NCBI GenBank assembly: GCA_904419105.1 | Contig: CAJFQR010000020.1 | Location: 1-17,123, forward strand | From: Candidatus Avimicrobium faecavium | GTDB taxonomy: Bacteria; Bacillota; Clostridia; Oscillospirales; Ruminococcaceae | DNA: 17,123 bases | Reading direction: 5' to 3' | Shown: one piece after another, positions 16,409-17,123 of the stretch | How the letters are laid out: the number at the start of each line of letters is the position of its first letter | Numbering within the stretch: the first letter of the stretch is position 1 | The notes under the pieces: model-generated | Databases searched by the model: none | What the model was told of the DNA's origin: nothing | What the model saw: only the letters and a program-made list of their open reading frames with translations | Made by a program: the position numbers and the translations under genes

Positions 16409-16942
16409 TTAGAACAGCGGCGGGGTGGAGATCCACAGCACCTTGGCTGTAGTCTTTTTCTCGTTTTTCAGATAGTGGCGGGTCTTGCCCGAGAGGTAGA
16501 AGGTTTCCCCCTTGTGCAGCGGGTAGCTGTCTTCACCGGAAACAAGGGTGACCGAGCCCTCGACGATGAAGCCGAACTCCTCACCGCTGTGCGGATCCAC
16601 CGCAAAGCTCTCACCGCCTTGGGGCAACTCCAGGAGAATGGGCTCCATCTCGTTTTTCTGGGTGTTGGGCACAATCCAGTTGACGGTGCACTGCTCCCGC
16701 TCATCGACGAAGAAATCCTTCTTGCGAAAGACGACGCGCTCCTCCTTCTCCTCCTTGAAGAACTCGGACAGGCTGGTGCCCAGCGCCTCTACGATGTCGT
16801 TGAGGGTGGCTATGGAGGGGGAGGTGAGGTTGCGCTCGGTCTGGGACAGAAAGCCCTTGGTCACTTCGCTGCGGCTGGCCAGCTCCTCGAGGGTGAGCCC
16901 CTTCTGGATGCGGAGCTGCTTGATCTTATGGCCGATATCCAT
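16409..16942 (-). CDS. XRE-family regulator with cupin domain, likely controls the pot operon
   Basis: This 177-residue cytosolic DNA-binding protein has an N-terminal helix-turn-helix of the XRE type (about 5-62; LTLEELASRSEVTKGFLSQ is helices 2-3, with SPSIATL after) and a C-terminal cupin sensor (about 103-172; PHSGEEFGFIVEGSVTL, HKGETFYLSGKTRHYL). This two-domain layout is that of PuuR-like regulators, which sense polyamines or amino-acid derivatives. The ATG at 16940-16942 has GTGAGG about 9 bases upstream. It is first in the operon, 15 bases before potA, so it probably regulates its own transcription and the importer, using TA(C/G)TAAAC repeats around its promoter. Repressor versus activator and the ligand are inference. 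Confidence 0.9.
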   Translation of the reverse strand: MDIGHKIKQLRIQKGLTLEELASRSEVTKGFLSQTERNLTSPSIATLNDIVEALGTSLSEFFKEEKEERVVFRKKDFFVDEREQCTVNWIVPNTQKNEMEPILLELPQGGESFAVDPHSGEEFGFIVEGSVTLVSGEDSYPLHKGETFYLSGKTRHYLKNEKKTTAKVLWISTPPLF

Positions 16943-16966
16943 GGGAACGCCTCACTTTTCCGTGTG

Positions 16967-17049
16967 TAGTAATACTAAACTATTAAATTATTTTTACTAA
17001 ACCCAGAATATTATACAATAAATTTTACAAAAATCAAGTGGTAGTAAAC
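16967..17049. promoter_or_regulatory. Candidate operators for the XRE-cupin regulator
   Basis: Three copies of TA(C/G)TAAAC lie around the promoter: 16973-16980, 16995-17002 (22 bases apart, two helical turns) and 17042-17049. The first is part of a perfect palindrome TAGTA-A-TACTA (16967-16977). The first two fall between the -10 and the start codon, the third just upstream of the -35, a layout fitting repression with looping or cooperative binding. Confidence 0.5.
17010..17037 (-). promoter_or_regulatory. Sigma-A type promoter for the regulator-potABCD operon
   Basis: On the minus strand TTGATT (17032-17037), a 16-base spacer and a perfect TATAAT (17010-17015). The leader to the regulator ATG is about 60 bases and AT-rich. 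The remaining bases 17050-17123 are AT-rich and show no feature I can support. Confidence 0.75.
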
Positions 17050-17123
17050 CGGAAGTTTAATAAATAGAACTTTTTGTTTGAATGACAGAAAGCGGCGGAA
17101 TAGTGAGATATATCCTTGTTCAT

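Noticed and set aside
17034..17123. Minus-strand frame of 29 codons starting with ATG at the window edge
   Set aside because: It ends within the -35 of the regulator promoter, its start signal lies outside the window, and no family is recognisable; it could be chance or the end of a longer gene.

Overview
The window is a compact, GC-rich stretch of bacterial chromosome. Short gaps, strong AAGGAGG-type ribosome sites, sigma-A-like promoters and hairpin-plus-T-run terminators all suggest a Firmicute. The gene content (MetG with a C-terminal tRNA-binding domain next to TatD, a PotABCD importer led by an XRE-cupin regulator, tandem M20D amidohydrolases) fits a gut-type Clostridia/Oscillospirales organism. 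That placement is inference; there is no rRNA or other marker here. I saw no tRNA, rRNA, CRISPR array, transposase or phage gene.

Layout. (1) 1-106 is the tail of an unidentified + strand gene, ending at a perfect-stem terminator that faces a convergent block. (2) 186-4141, minus strand: promoter, metG, tatD, an internal terminator, a 138-residue unknown gene, and a peptidase E-like gene. (3) 4252-5295, plus: promoter(s) and a cytosolic monoacylglycerol-lipase-like hydrolase. (4) 5296-7800, plus: a regulatory gap with TGTAAC/GTTACA dyads and a good promoter, a 662-residue secreted protein with mosaic base composition ending in PDTGR, then palindromic repeat elements and a terminator. (5) 7814-9500, plus: promoter, a lipoprotein with a hydrolase fold whose nucleophile serine reads glycine, a uridine-kinase-like P-loop protein, terminator. 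(6) 9580-12066, plus: two tandem M20D amidohydrolases and a bidirectional terminator. (7) 17037-12084, minus: an XRE-cupin regulator and the polyamine importer genes potA, potB, potC, potD, packed with gaps of 4-15 bases or a 4-base overlap.

How the genes work together. MetG charges tRNA-Met, and TatD is its usual Firmicute neighbour. The regulator-potABCD block is a self-contained polyamine uptake operon: PotD captures the ligand, PotB and PotC form the channel, PotA powers it, and the cupin regulator probably senses ligand and controls its own promoter through TA(C/G)TAAAC repeats. The M20D pair converges on this operon and probably hydrolyses N-acyl amino acids or other small amides; any link to polyamine metabolism is speculation.

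The most unusual feature is PotA. Its C-terminal TOBE-like region is interrupted by about 178 residues made of two tandem units of about 86-91 residues. They read like the Ig-like beta repeats of extracellular surface proteins, yet they sit in a cytosolic ATPase. Second are the mosaic secreted protein, whose stop codon lies inside a palindromic repeat, and the lipoprotein hydrolase that has lost its nucleophile.
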